Below the pieces are notes generated by a model, which worked only from the letters and a program-made list of their open reading frames with translations, was not told the origin of the DNA and did not search any database. A stretch of DNA of 64,000 nucleotides from Flavobacterium foetidum (GTDB lineage Bacteria; Bacteroidota; Bacteroidia; Flavobacteriales; Flavobacteriaceae): the NCBI RefSeq assembly GCF_004634245.1, contig NZ_SJTF01000010.1, positions 1 to 64,000 on the forward strand, in the 5' to 3' direction. Of this stretch, positions 1-9,170 are shown piece by piece. The translations under genes were made by a program, and so were the position numbers. How positions within the stretch are numbered: position 1 is the first letter of the stretch; each line of letters begins with the position of its first letter.

Positions 1-179
1 AATGAGACAATCAGATAATTTTCGGATTGACACAATTTGTGTATTGATTTTCTAATTGACTCATTTTCTAATTGACAGTTTTTTTAATTAAGATAATTTG
101 ACAATGAGACAATCAGATAATTTTCGGATTGACACAATTTGTGTATTGATTTTCTAATTGACTCATTTTCTAATTGACA
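1..179. repeat. Direct repeat, 102-bp period, before the lpxD-like gene
   Basis: Bases 1-77 recur exactly at 103-179, separated by 25 bp. Within each copy the short unit TTTTCTAATTGAC is itself repeated. The array may begin before the window. It is AT-rich, has no open frame and ends 19 bp before the first gene, so it also contains that gene's upstream region. Confidence 0.9.
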
Positions 180-198
180 AATTTTCTAATTATACTAT

Positions 199-1128
199 AT
201 GAAATTTCAAAAGAGTCATTCTTTACAAGAAATTGCTGATTTGCTTAGTTGCGAATTTATTGGCGACAAAGATTTTCCCGTTTTAGGCATGAACGAAATC
301 CATGTGGTTGAGCCGGGAGATATTGTATTTGTTGACCATCCAAAATATTATGATAAAGCTTTGCAATCTGCAGCTACAATTGTTTTGATTAATAAAAAAG
401 TAGAATGCCCAGAAGGTAAAGCGCTTTTAATTTCTGATGATCCTTTTAGAGATTTCAATATTTTAACGAGACACTTCAAACCTTTTCAATTTGCAAATGT
501 GGCGATTGCACCTACAGCTGAAATAGGAGAAGGAACTATCATACAACCTAATACTTTTGTTGGTAACCACGTAAAAATTGGAAAGAATTGTTTGATTCAT
601 TCCAATGTTTCCATTTATGATCATACAGTAATTGGTGACAATGTAATTATTCACGCAGGAACTATTTTGGGAGCTGATGCTTTTTATTATAAAAAGCGAC
701 CTGAGGGTTTTGATCAGCTTGTTTCGGGCGGAAGAGTGGTTATAGAAGATAATGTAGGCATTGGTGCTCTTTGTACAATTGACAAAGGAGTTACTGGTGA
801 CACTACTATTGGTGCAGGAACTAAATTAGACAATCAGGTGCATGTTGGTCATGATACTGTTATCGGAAAAAAATGCCTAATTGCATCACAGACTGGTATC
901 GCTGGTTGTGTTGTTATCGAAGATGAAGTTACGTTATGGGGGCAGGTAGGAACTACGAGCGGCATTACAATTGGAGCAAAAGCAGTTGTAATGGGGCAAA
1001 CGGGGGTTACTAAATCGGTTGAAGGCGGAAAATCATATTTTGGCACTCCAATCGAAGAATCAAGAGAAAAGTTAAAACAATTAGCCAATATTAAGAAGAT
1101 TCCTGAGATTTTAAGTAAATTGAAGTAA
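199..1128 (+). CDS. lpxD: LpxD-like UDP-3-O-acylglucosamine N-acyltransferase
   Basis: 309 aa. Residues 1-100 resemble the LpxD N-terminal uridine-binding domain. About residues 100-285 are hexapeptide repeats of a left-handed beta-helix (IGEGTII, IGKNCLI, IGDNVII). The segment LDNQVHVGHDTVIG (210-223) matches the LpxD catalytic signature, with His218 as the likely general base. LpxD adds the second 3-hydroxyacyl chain during lipid A synthesis in the cytoplasm. The frame stops one base before the next gene, so the two are co-transcribed. It is slightly shorter than typical LpxD (about 340 aa), and flavobacteria often carry two lpxD-like genes, so this may be the accessory paralogue with a different acyl or sugar substrate. 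Confidence 0.75.
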   Translation: MKFQKSHSLQEIADLLSCEFIGDKDFPVLGMNEIHVVEPGDIVFVDHPKYYDKALQSAATIVLINKKVECPEGKALLISDDPFRDFNILTRHFKPFQFANVAIAPTAEIGEGTIIQPNTFVGNHVKIGKNCLIHSNVSIYDHTVIGDNVIIHAGTILGADAFYYKKRPEGFDQLVSGGRVVIEDNVGIGALCTIDKGVTGDTTIGAGTKLDNQVHVGHDTVIGKKCLIASQTGIAGCVVIEDEVTLWGQVGTTSGITIGAKAVVMGQTGVTKSVEGGKSYFGTPIEESREKLKQLANIKKIPEILSKLK

Positions 1129-1129
1129 T

Positions 1130-1492
1130 ATGTCAATAAAAGAATTTGTTCAGAAATTTTATAAGTCAGATGCCTTAATTGATAGCGAAATTTTAAAAAC
1201 ATATTTGCATCCTGACGTTTTGCTGGATTGGAACAGCAGCAAAGGTTTTATTCAGATGGATTATGATGCCATTATTGAAAAGGCAAATGAGCTGAGCCGT
1301 GCGTATGTACGTTCTAAGGTTAGGATAAGCCACATTTTAGAAGATGGAGATTTGGTTTCTGTGCGTTATTCTCACTTTGTAAAAACAATCGAAAATCCTC
1401 GCGAAGAAATGTTATTAGCCCATTTTGCGACAATCTGGCAAATCAAAGACGACAAATTGTTTCGTGGTTATCAAATGAGTCAATTTTCTTAA
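1130..1492 (+). CDS. NTF2-like (SnoaL-type) small protein
   Basis: 120 aa, cytoplasmic, no signal peptide. The pattern of N-terminal helices, then LHPDVLLDWNSSKGF, then strands ending in HFATIWQIKDDKLFRGYQMSQ fits the cone-shaped NTF2/SnoaL fold, in which a late Trp and a strand with a polar pocket are typical. The start is one base after the lpxD-like stop, so it is translationally coupled to it. The substrate is unknown; members range from isomerases to binding proteins. The family call is by overall pattern only. Confidence 0.6.
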   Translation: MSIKEFVQKFYKSDALIDSEILKTYLHPDVLLDWNSSKGFIQMDYDAIIEKANELSRAYVRSKVRISHILEDGDLVSVRYSHFVKTIENPREEMLLAHFATIWQIKDDKLFRGYQMSQFS

Positions 1493-1535
1493 TATTTTTT
1501 TGACAATAAAAGGGCTAAAATCGATTACAAAACCT

Positions 1536-1543
1536 TATTTTTG
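1536..1543 (+). promoter_or_regulatory. Bacteroidota -7 promoter box for sucD
   Basis: TATTTTTG matches TAnnTTTG, the -7 element used by the Bacteroidota primary sigma factor. It lies 36 bp before the sucD ATG. No good -33 TTG was seen at the usual spacing. Confidence 0.5.
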
Positions 1544-1578
1544 CAACACAAATTTAAAAACTACATAAAATATATATC

Positions 1579-2451
1579 ATGAGTGTTTTAGTTAATAAAG
1601 ATTCCAAAATAATTGTTCAGGGATTTACAGGAAGCGAAGGAACTTTCCACGCTTCTCAAATGATTGAGTACGGTACTAATGTTGTTGGAGGTGTTACTCC
1701 AGGAAAAGGTGGAACAAGCCACTTAGACCGTCCGGTTTTTAATACAGTAAAAGATGCTGTTGATCAAGCTGGAGCAGATACTTCTATCATTTTCGTTCCG
1801 CCAGCTTTTGCTGCTGATGCAATTATGGAAGCTGCTGATGCTGGAATTAAAGTAATTATTGCTATTACAGAAGGAATTCCTGTAGCAGATATGATTAAAG
1901 CAAATAACTACGTAAAAGAAAGAAATTCAAGATTAATCGGACCAAACTGTCCAGGTGTAATTACACCAGGAGAAGCTAAAGTTGGTATCATGCCAGGTTT
2001 CGTTTTCAAAAAAGGAAATGTTGGTATCGTTTCTAAATCTGGAACTTTAACTTACGAAGCTGCTGACCAAGTTGTAAAACAAGGTTTAGGTATCACTACA
2101 GCTATTGGTATTGGTGGTGACCCAATTATTGGAACTACAACTAAAGAAGCTGTTGAGTTATTAATGAATGACCCAGAAACTGAAGCAATCATTATGATTG
2201 GTGAAATTGGAGGTCAATTAGAAGCTGACGCTGCTAAATGGGTAAAAGCTGATGGTAACCGTAAACCAGTAATTGGTTTTATCGCTGGAGAAACTGCTCC
2301 TGCTGGTAGAACAATGGGTCACGCAGGTGCTATCGTTGGTGGTTCTGATGATACAGCGGCCGCTAAAAAACAAATCATGAGAGACAACGGAATCCACGTT
2401 GTTGATTCGCCAGCTGAAATTGGTAAGAAAGTAAAGGAAGTACTTGGATAA
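1579..2451 (+). CDS. sucD: Succinate-CoA ligase (ADP-forming) subunit alpha
   Basis: 290 aa, full length. N-terminal Rossmann CoA-binding domain (residues 5-125), then the ligase domain with the phosphohistidine loop GHAGAIVGG; His248 is the residue phosphorylated during catalysis. With the beta subunit (SucC, not in this window) it converts succinyl-CoA to succinate with nucleotide triphosphate formation in the TCA cycle. It has its own promoter and a strong terminator, so it is expressed as a single gene apart from sucC. Codon use is regular and biased, as expected for a highly expressed gene. Confidence 0.95.
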   Translation: MSVLVNKDSKIIVQGFTGSEGTFHASQMIEYGTNVVGGVTPGKGGTSHLDRPVFNTVKDAVDQAGADTSIIFVPPAFAADAIMEAADAGIKVIIAITEGIPVADMIKANNYVKERNSRLIGPNCPGVITPGEAKVGIMPGFVFKKGNVGIVSKSGTLTYEAADQVVKQGLGITTAIGIGGDPIIGTTTKEAVELLMNDPETEAIIMIGEIGGQLEADAAKWVKADGNRKPVIGFIAGETAPAGRTMGHAGAIVGGSDDTAAAKKQIMRDNGIHVVDSPAEIGKKVKEVLG

Positions 2452-2480
2452 TAAATTCCAATATTTAAAATAACAATTCC

Positions 2481-2511
2481 AAAAAGTCTCAATATTTTCT
2501 TGAGACTTTTT
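2481..2511 (+). terminator. Intrinsic terminator after sucD
   Basis: Twelve-base perfect stem AAAAAGTCTCAA / TTGAGACTTTTT with a 7-base loop, giving A-rich and U-rich flanks for bidirectional use. Confidence 0.85.
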
Positions 2512-2590
2512 CCATTTTAAAAGCTGAGGCAGAAAATAGAAAAACTTAGCATCTTAGTACCTCAGTATCTTAGAGGCTTAATAAAGAAAT

Positions 2591-3019
2591 ATGTATAAAG
2601 ATTTAGAAAAATTCAAAGTAAGCGGCAGTTTTACTTTTACGGTTGAAGATAGTTTAGAACAAGTTTGCAATGCTCCCGAAGGAAGTGCTGGGATTTTTGT
2701 GGTTTATGCTGTTGAAGGAAATGAGAAAGAACTAATTATGGTTGGTTCTACAGGAACAGTTCAAAACGATGGGACTTTAAAAACTAAAAATGGCGGTTTG
2801 TATGATAAAATTGTAAATGGTCATCAATTTGCAAAAACAGGAAGAAAATACTCTTGGCCGGCTCAAATGAAATTAGAAGGTATTGCTTCTCTTGAAGTTT
2901 TTTGGTATGAAACTTTTAATACAGATGTAAAAGCAATTCCAACTGCAGTTGAGGGGCAGGTTTTGCAAAATTTCTTAGACAATAGCGAGAAATTGCCTAA
3001 ATGGAATGTCGCATTCTAG
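2591..3019 (+). CDS. Degenerate GIY-YIG-like protein
   Basis: 142 aa, no signal peptide. I see a GIY-YIG-like layout: GIFVVY at 34-39 in place of GIY, MVGSTG at 50-55 in place of YIG-S, GLYDKIVNG at 69-77 near the usual arginine position, and a late Glu121 followed by a P-x-W-N ending (136-139). In GIY-YIG nucleases the equivalent tyrosines and glutamate are catalytic; here both tyrosines of the name motif are replaced by Phe and Met/Val, so activity is doubtful. Single gene between two terminators. It could instead be an unrelated alpha/beta protein; the call is inference from spacing. Confidence 0.4.
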   Translation: MYKDLEKFKVSGSFTFTVEDSLEQVCNAPEGSAGIFVVYAVEGNEKELIMVGSTGTVQNDGTLKTKNGGLYDKIVNGHQFAKTGRKYSWPAQMKLEGIASLEVFWYETFNTDVKAIPTAVEGQVLQNFLDNSEKLPKWNVAF

Positions 3020-3042
3020 AAATAATTTTTCATGACATTAAA

Positions 3043-3078
3043 TAAGCCTTGCTAATTTTTAGCAAGGCTTATTTTTTT
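3043..3078 (+). terminator. Intrinsic terminator
   Basis: AAGCCTTGCTA pairs perfectly with TAGCAAGGCTT, followed by a run of seven T. It ends the 142-aa gene. The rest of 3079-3424 is AT-rich and has no gene; a lone TAAATTTG at 3185-3192 is the only promoter-like box and is far (about 230 bp) from the sigma gene. Confidence 0.85.
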
Positions 3079-3424
3079 ACAGCCAATTTAATGCAAAAAA
3101 AATAGTAATGTTTTTCATAATAAGAATTTATAAATTAAAATAAAGTTAATTTAAGATTAAGAAAAAAAAAGACCCTTAAAATGTTAAATTTGAAAAACAA
3201 CCGCTTTTTTTATCTTTTAATTGGTTTTTCAATTTAAGCTTTTATATATTTATCGAACAAAAACAAAAAAAAATGTTAAAATTTACATTTTAAGCTATAT
3301 TAATTTTTGCTGCCAAAATGTAAACTAATGTTTATTTTTCGAAACTCAACTTAATTACAGGGAGCATAGATGTTGTAATTTTTAATCTATGAACACTCTT
3401 ATCTTGTTTTTAAATCCATAAATT

Positions 3425-4036
3425 ATGAATCATACTTTGAAAAAAAATGCGGTAGACGACTTTACTCTTTGGAGTAATTTGAAAAATGATGATCAGAGGT
3501 CTTTTTCGATGCTATTTGAGAGATATTATAGCGATTTGGTTAATTATGGAAATTCTCTTTCTCCTTTTTCAGAAAAAGTCCAAGACTGTGTACAAGATGT
3601 CTTTGCTGATATCTGGCTTTATAGAAATTCGCTTCAAGACCATGTGGTTGTAAAAGCTTATTTGTTGTCTAGTGTTCGAAAAAGAATTGCACGTTTATTT
3701 GAGCGTGATCATATTTTTAGAAAAACGACCTCGACAGATGTTATTGAGTTTTTATTCGACTTTTCTATAGAAAATGATCTCGTTGAAGACGAAGTAACGG
3801 CAGAAAGAGTTTTGTATCTAAACAAGCTTTTAAACGAACTACCTTCACGTCAGAAAGAGGCGTTATATCTTCGCTATCATCAAGGGTTGTCAGTTGATCA
3901 GATAGCAGAACTTTTAAACATAAATTATCAATCTGCTAACAATTTAGTGTATCGTGGTTTATTAACGCTGCGAAAAGAATGGAAAGGCAGCATTCCGCTA
4001 ATTGTACTGTTTTCAGGGGTTCTTCATATTTCTTAA
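3425..4036 (+). CDS. ECF (FecI-type) RNA polymerase sigma factor
   Basis: 203 aa. Sigma-70 region 2 lies around LFERYYSDLVNYGNSL to QDVFADIWLYR (residues 30-75). Region 4 lies around LPSRQKEALYLRYHQGLSVDQIAELL (137-163), with the helix-turn-helix following. A short hydrophobic tail (IPLIVLFSGVL) ends the protein, as is common in Bacteroidota FecI-type factors. It directs transcription of the adjacent uptake genes when released by the FecR-type protein that follows after 81 bp. Its own promoter is not evident. Confidence 0.9.
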   Translation: MNHTLKKNAVDDFTLWSNLKNDDQRSFSMLFERYYSDLVNYGNSLSPFSEKVQDCVQDVFADIWLYRNSLQDHVVVKAYLLSSVRKRIARLFERDHIFRKTTSTDVIEFLFDFSIENDLVEDEVTAERVLYLNKLLNELPSRQKEALYLRYHQGLSVDQIAELLNINYQSANNLVYRGLLTLRKEWKGSIPLIVLFSGVLHIS

Positions 4037-4117
4037 AAAAATATTAAAAAAAATCACAATTTAGTGAGTATATAAAAAGAAAGCTGTCCTCTATGTTTTT
4101 GTAACCTTAATCATAAG

Positions 4118-5224
4118 ATGCAAAAACGTAACACATATACAGATATAGAAGACTTCCTGTCTGATGAATCTTTCCAATTATGGATTTTATCCAAGGTAGA
4201 TGAGCAAGGCTGGGAAGATTGGACTTTGGAGAATCGCCAAAGGGCAAAGCTGGTAGAAGACGCAAGGCTTTTACTGCTTGCTATGAAAGTTCCAAATACT
4301 GATTTGACTTCGAATCAAATTCATGAAGCACTTAAATCTACTTGGAGAAAAATTGAAGAAAAAGAAACTGATCTTCGAGAAAATACCTCTTATTCATATA
4401 CCTTCAGATATTGGCTAGCAGGAGCTGCAGCAATTTTGATTTGCTTTTTATCTGTTAAGTTCTATCAACGAAATATTCTTGCAGACGATTCTGTAATAAC
4501 CTATAATGAATTGATTGAAGACAACGTAGAGGGGTTAGTCGAACAGACCAATAATACAGAAAAAGCACAAACAATCACACTTTCAGATGGGAGTTCTGTT
4601 TTACTGCAGCCGGATAGTAAATTGAGCTATCCCAAAATATTTTCTGAGAACGAAAGAAAGGTGTACCTGTCTGGTGAAGCTTTTTTTGAAATCAGCAAAA
4701 ATCCTAAGAAACCTTTTTTTGTGTATGCAAACGAAATTGTCACACGAGTAGTAGGAACAAGTTTTAGAATTAAAGCTTATCCTGATCAGCAAAATGTAGA
4801 AGTATTGGTTCGTACCGGAAAGGTAAAAGTAAAGTCAAATGATTTGATTGAGACATCAAAAAAAGAAGAAATTGAATTGTTTCCAAACGAAGCGGTTCGT
4901 TTTACAAGAAATAGTTTAGCCTTTAACAAAATCACCAATATTACAGAAGATCAAATCTTAGTAAAAAGTGTCGGGAATATCGAGCAATTGAGTTTTGAAT
5001 TTACAGACATCCCTGTTGATCAGATTTTTAAAACAATAGAGCAGGCTTATCAAGTAAACATTGATTTTCCGAAAGACAAATTACAGGATTGTCGACTGAC
5101 CACTTCGTTAAGCGACCAGCCATTACCGGAAAAACTTAAAATAATCTGTAAAAGTATTGGGAACGATACGAATTATGAAATGAACGGAAATCAAATCGTA
5201 ATTACCTCGCAAGGTTGCAACTAA
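4118..5224 (+). CDS. FecR-type anti-sigma factor
   Basis: 368 aa. Cytoplasmic N-terminal part (1-96) that binds the sigma factor, one membrane helix at about 97-116 (YWLAGAAAILICFLSVKF), a periplasmic FecR domain (about 140-240, TITLSDGSSVLLQPDSKL) and a C-terminal DUF4974 domain (about 290-365, LSFEFTDIPVDQIFKTIEQAYQ). DUF4974 is thought to contact the STN domain of the partner TonB receptor, here the following SusC protein. The module transmits an outer-membrane ligand signal to the sigma factor. Confidence 0.92.
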   Translation: MQKRNTYTDIEDFLSDESFQLWILSKVDEQGWEDWTLENRQRAKLVEDARLLLLAMKVPNTDLTSNQIHEALKSTWRKIEEKETDLRENTSYSYTFRYWLAGAAAILICFLSVKFYQRNILADDSVITYNELIEDNVEGLVEQTNNTEKAQTITLSDGSSVLLQPDSKLSYPKIFSENERKVYLSGEAFFEISKNPKKPFFVYANEIVTRVVGTSFRIKAYPDQQNVEVLVRTGKVKVKSNDLIETSKKEEIELFPNEAVRFTRNSLAFNKITNITEDQILVKSVGNIEQLSFEFTDIPVDQIFKTIEQAYQVNIDFPKDKLQDCRLTTSLSDQPLPEKLKIICKSIGNDTNYEMNGNQIVITSQGCN

Positions 5225-5433
5225 CAAGAAAATAAAAATTTCCAAAATAAAGCTATTGTCAAAACTAAAAAAACATGTAAATGCCTATGTAAAAAACTAA
5301 TGCGCTAAAAAAAGTGCCGAAAATGCTGTAACATTTCCGACACTTAAATGGAGTAAATAACTTTCTGTAAAAAGTTATTTATGATGTTTCTTAAAATACA
5401 CTCGAATAGTATTAATCAAAACAAACCAAAATT

Positions 5434-8400
5434 ATGAAAAAACCAGTTGTCAAGCAACGATTACTCCACCAAATCATGAAAATAACGCTATTTCAGTTTG
5501 TCTTAGCACTTGTATTTTCAAGTGTTACTATGGCAAATAACGTAAATGGGCAAAAAAAATTAGACACTAAAGTTACAATTACAGTTGAAAATTTAACTTT
5601 AGATAATGCATTGTCTAAAATTGAAAAATCTGCTCGTGTAAAATTTTCTTACAATTCAAGACTTCCTCAGCTTAGTCAAAAAGTCAGTATAGAGGCAGAT
5701 CAGGAAACTTTATCAAGTATTCTGAGCCGCATATTAGTTCCTTTTAATATCACTTTTTCTGAAGTAAGCAATCAGATTGTGCTTCAGAAAGGAAGCGCAG
5801 AACCGTTTACAAATTTAAACAATCCAGATTCTTTGTTTGATGTTTTAGTTCCGGGACCGATTATTAAAGGAAAAGTAACAGACCAGACAGGAAGTCCGCT
5901 TCCGGGTGCAAACGTTACCGCAAAAGGAACCAAAGTGACAGTTTTAACCGATTTTGACGGAAATTTTACAATAGAAATGCCTGCAAATTCAGACAGACTT
6001 GTTATTTCATATGTGGGTATGGAGACCAAGGAAATTGGTATTTCTAATACCTCTCCAACTATAGTGCTAGCAGAATCTGGACAGAATTTAAAAGAAGTTG
6101 TAGTTACGACAGGTTACGAAAAAACTTCAAAAAGAACATTTACTGGAGCAATCAGCAAAATCTCTGCGACAGAGCTAAAGGTAGATGGGGTAGTAGACGT
6201 AAGCCGTATGATTGAAGGAAAAGCAGCAGGGGTTACAGTGCAAAACGTTACGGGAACTTTTGGTACGGCTCCAAAAATTACAGTTCGTGGATCTTCTTCT
6301 ATATTTGGAGATACAAAACCACTATGGGTTATTGATGGTGTTGTTCAGGAAGATATTATAAATTTAACATTTGCAGATTTAGCTTCAGGAAACTCTGCAA
6401 CGCTCTTAAGTTCTGCAGTTGCAGGTCTTAATGCAAATGATATTCAAAGTATTGAAATTCTTAAGGATGCTTCTGCGACATCAATTTATGGTTCAAGATC
6501 ATTAAATGGGGTAGTGGTTGTTACAACAAAACAAGGACGCAGGGATTCACCTCTTAAAATAAATTACTCTGTTGAAAACACAGTTAGAACAGTCCCAAAT
6601 TATTCGCAATATGATATTTTAAACTCTCAGGAGTCGATGAGCATCCTAAAGGAGATGGAGCAAAAAGGATTTTTAGATATGCCATCAACCTTGCAAGGAA
6701 GGTATGGTGGAGTTTATAATATTATGAGTAGAGCAATAAATACTTACAATCCAGAAACAGGTACTTATTTGGTTAATAATGATCCGGTTAGTAGGAATAA
6801 TTTTTTAAGAAAGTATGAATTAGCCAATACAGATTGGTTTAAAGTTTTGTTTAGACCTTCTATCACTCAGAATCATTCCTTAAGTTTTTCTGGTGGAGGA
6901 AAAAATAATACATTTTATGCTTCTTTAGGATATTATACAGATCCAGGATGGACAATTGCAGATAATGTGAAACAGCTTTCAAGTAATATCAAAGGAACTT
7001 TCTATGTAAACGATAAGTTGAATATAACGCTTTCTACACTTGCATCGATTCGCGATCAAAATGCTCCAGGAAGCTATGACAGTCAAAAAGACGAGGTTTT
7101 TGGAAATGTAACGCGAGACTTTGACATTAATCCATTTAATTATGTGTTGAGCACAAGTAGAACTTTAAGACCGTACGACGAAAATGGTAATTTAGAGTAC
7201 TACCGAACCAACTGGGCTCCAATGAACATTATTAATGAGTTAGAAAATAATATTTTGGATATCAAAGTAAAAGACATCCGTTTCCAGCTTGATTTAGACT
7301 ATAAAATCAATAAAAACTTGACTTACAATCTTATTGGTTCTGCTCGTTATGCCAATACTTCAAGAGAACATAAAATTTATGAGAACTCGAATGTAGTAGG
7401 AGCTTACAGAGCTGGAACGGAATATGGAGCAGATGGGGTTAATACTACAGTTAGGAATGCTAATATTTTCTTGTATAAAGATCCAGATGATCTAACAGCT
7501 CAAGCAGTATCTGTTCTTCCTAATGGTGGATTTTTAAGAAAGTTTACCAACGATATGACTTCATATAATATTAGAAACAGTTTAACGTACAGAAATACGC
7601 TTGCAGAGAAACACGAGTTAGAAGGTTTTTTTGGAACTGAATTACGTTCTGTTGACAGAAACAGTGACAATTTTACAGCTGCAGGCTTACAATACGACCG
7701 AGGATTAACTGCATTTACAGATCCAAGGATTATAGAAAAAATCATAAACGAAGGGAATTCTTATTACGGTTTTAATGAGGAAAGAGAAAGAACGGTTGGT
7801 TTCTTTGGCAAAGTAGGTTATACTTACGATCGTCGATATACAGCTTCTATTACAGGACGTTATGATGGATCTAATAGACAAGGAGACAGTGGCTCTTCAA
7901 GATGGCTTCCGACTTATACATTTAGTGGTAAGTGGAACATAAAAGAAGAAAGTTTTATGCAGAAAAATGAAACTATTAATAATCTCGCATTAAGAGCTTC
8001 TTATGGGCTTACAGCAACTGCGGGTCCGGCAACAAATTCACTAGCAATTTATAAAAGCTTTATTACTGATCGTTTAGGAATAAGTGATAGAGAAACAGGT
8101 ATTGACATCGAGGAATTGCAAAACCGCGATTTAACATGGGAAAAACAGTATGAAACCAACGTAGGTGTTGATTTAGGAATGTTTAACAATAGAATACAGT
8201 TTACTACAGATGTTTACAGCCGTAAAGCTTTTGATTTAGTAGATTATGTGGTTACTTCAGGTATCGGCGGCCAGAGAATTAAACAAGGTAATAATGCGAA
8301 TATGGAAACCAAAGGTATCGAGGTTGGTTTTACTACTCAAAATATTGCTGGCAAAGATTTTAAATGGTCAACTACCCTAAATTTTTCTGTTTTCGATCAG

Positions 8401-9159
8401 AAAATTACAAAATTAGAAAACCAGCCGACAGCATTTGATTTGGTTGATGGAAACGGAGGAAATGCTTTAGGGCATCCAAGAAATTCCATTTATTCTTACC
8501 AATTTACAGGTTTAAATAATCAAGGTCTTCCAACTTTTATAATGAAAGATGGTGAAGAAGATAATATTACTGGTGCTAATTTTCAGGATAATGAAAACGT
8601 AACCGATTATTTGAAATATGAAGGTTCTATTGAACCAAATAAATCAATTGGTCTTGCAAATACATTTACTTATAAAAACTGGTCACTGTATGTTTTTGTA
8701 GTGGGCTCAGGAGGAAATAAAGTCCGTTTAAATCCAGCTTTCAGCAGTCAGTATGACGATTTAACTGTATTTACAAAAGATTTTACCAATCGCTGGATTA
8801 ATCCTGGTGATGAGCAATTTACAAATGTGCCAGTTATAGCCGATCAGAGATTGCTTACTAATTATGATGGTTTTGATACTTTAGGACGCGCCTATAATAC
8901 GTATAATTTTTCTGATGTAAGAATTGCAGATGGTGATTTTGTAAGGTTAAAAAATGTGTCGTTAAGCTGGGAGTTTCCAAATGACTTTAAAAGAAGGTTA
9001 GGCGTGAGCACTTTTACTTTAAAAGGTTCTGCAGTTAATCCATGGCTGATTTATTCAGATAAAAGATTAAACGGACAAGATCCTGAATTCCGTAATACAG
9101 GAGGAGTTGCTTTCCCAATTACGTCACAGTACAGTTTTACAATTAATCTTTCATTTTAA
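5434..9159 (+). CDS. SusC/RagA-family TonB-dependent receptor with STN domain
   Basis: 1241 aa outer-membrane transporter. A long signal region (1-40) is followed by an STN signalling domain (about 48-115), which marks receptors that signal through FecR. Then come a carboxypeptidase-regulatory-like beta-sandwich (about 145-220, IKGKVTDQTGSPLPGANVTAKG), a TonB plug (about 225-370, with DASATSIYGSRSLNGVVVVTTK) and a 22-strand barrel ending in aromatic residues (SFTINLSF), as the BAM signal requires. It imports a ligand delivered by the SusD lipoprotein encoded 11 bp downstream. The STN domain and the upstream sigma/anti-sigma pair make this a trans-envelope regulated locus. The ligand cannot be read from sequence. 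Confidence 0.95.
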   Translation: MKKPVVKQRLLHQIMKITLFQFVLALVFSSVTMANNVNGQKKLDTKVTITVENLTLDNALSKIEKSARVKFSYNSRLPQLSQKVSIEADQETLSSILSRILVPFNITFSEVSNQIVLQKGSAEPFTNLNNPDSLFDVLVPGPIIKGKVTDQTGSPLPGANVTAKGTKVTVLTDFDGNFTIEMPANSDRLVISYVGMETKEIGISNTSPTIVLAESGQNLKEVVVTTGYEKTSKRTFTGAISKISATELKVDGVVDVSRMIEGKAAGVTVQNVTGTFGTAPKITVRGSSSIFGDTKPLWVIDGVVQEDIINLTFADLASGNSATLLSSAVAGLNANDIQSIEILKDASATSIYGSRSLNGVVVVTTKQGRRDSPLKINYSVENTVRTVPNYSQYDILNSQESMSILKEMEQKGFLDMPSTLQGRYGGVYNIMSRAINTYNPETGTYLVNNDPVSRNNFLRKYELANTDWFKVLFRPSITQNHSLSFSGGGKNNTFYASLGYYTDPGWTIADNVKQLSSNIKGTFYVNDKLNITLSTLASIRDQNAPGSYDSQKDEVFGNVTRDFDINPFNYVLSTSRTLRPYDENGNLEYYRTNWAPMNIINELENNILDIKVKDIRFQLDLDYKINKNLTYNLIGSARYANTSREHKIYENSNVVGAYRAGTEYGADGVNTTVRNANIFLYKDPDDLTAQAVSVLPNGGFLRKFTNDMTSYNIRNSLTYRNTLAEKHELEGFFGTELRSVDRNSDNFTAAGLQYDRGLTAFTDPRIIEKIINEGNSYYGFNEERERTVGFFGKVGYTYDRRYTASITGRYDGSNRQGDSGSSRWLPTYTFSGKWNIKEESFMQKNETINNLALRASYGLTATAGPATNSLAIYKSFITDRLGISDRETGIDIEELQNRDLTWEKQYETNVGVDLGMFNNRIQFTTDVYSRKAFDLVDYVVTSGIGGQRIKQGNNANMETKGIEVGFTTQNIAGKDFKWSTTLNFSVFDQKITKLENQPTAFDLVDGNGGNALGHPRNSIYSYQFTGLNNQGLPTFIMKDGEEDNITGANFQDNENVTDYLKYEGSIEPNKSIGLANTFTYKNWSLYVFVVGSGGNKVRLNPAFSSQYDDLTVFTKDFTNRWINPGDEQFTNVPVIADQRLLTNYDGFDTLGRAYNTYNFSDVRIADGDFVRLKNVSLSWEFPNDFKRRLGVSTFTLKGSAVNPWLIYSDKRLNGQDPEFRNTGGVAFPITSQYSFTINLSF

Positions 9160-9170
9160 TATAATTGATT

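Noticed and set aside
849..1202. Minus-strand 117-aa frame across the lpxD-like gene end
   Set aside because: Shadow of the LpxD coding frame; no promoter and no family.
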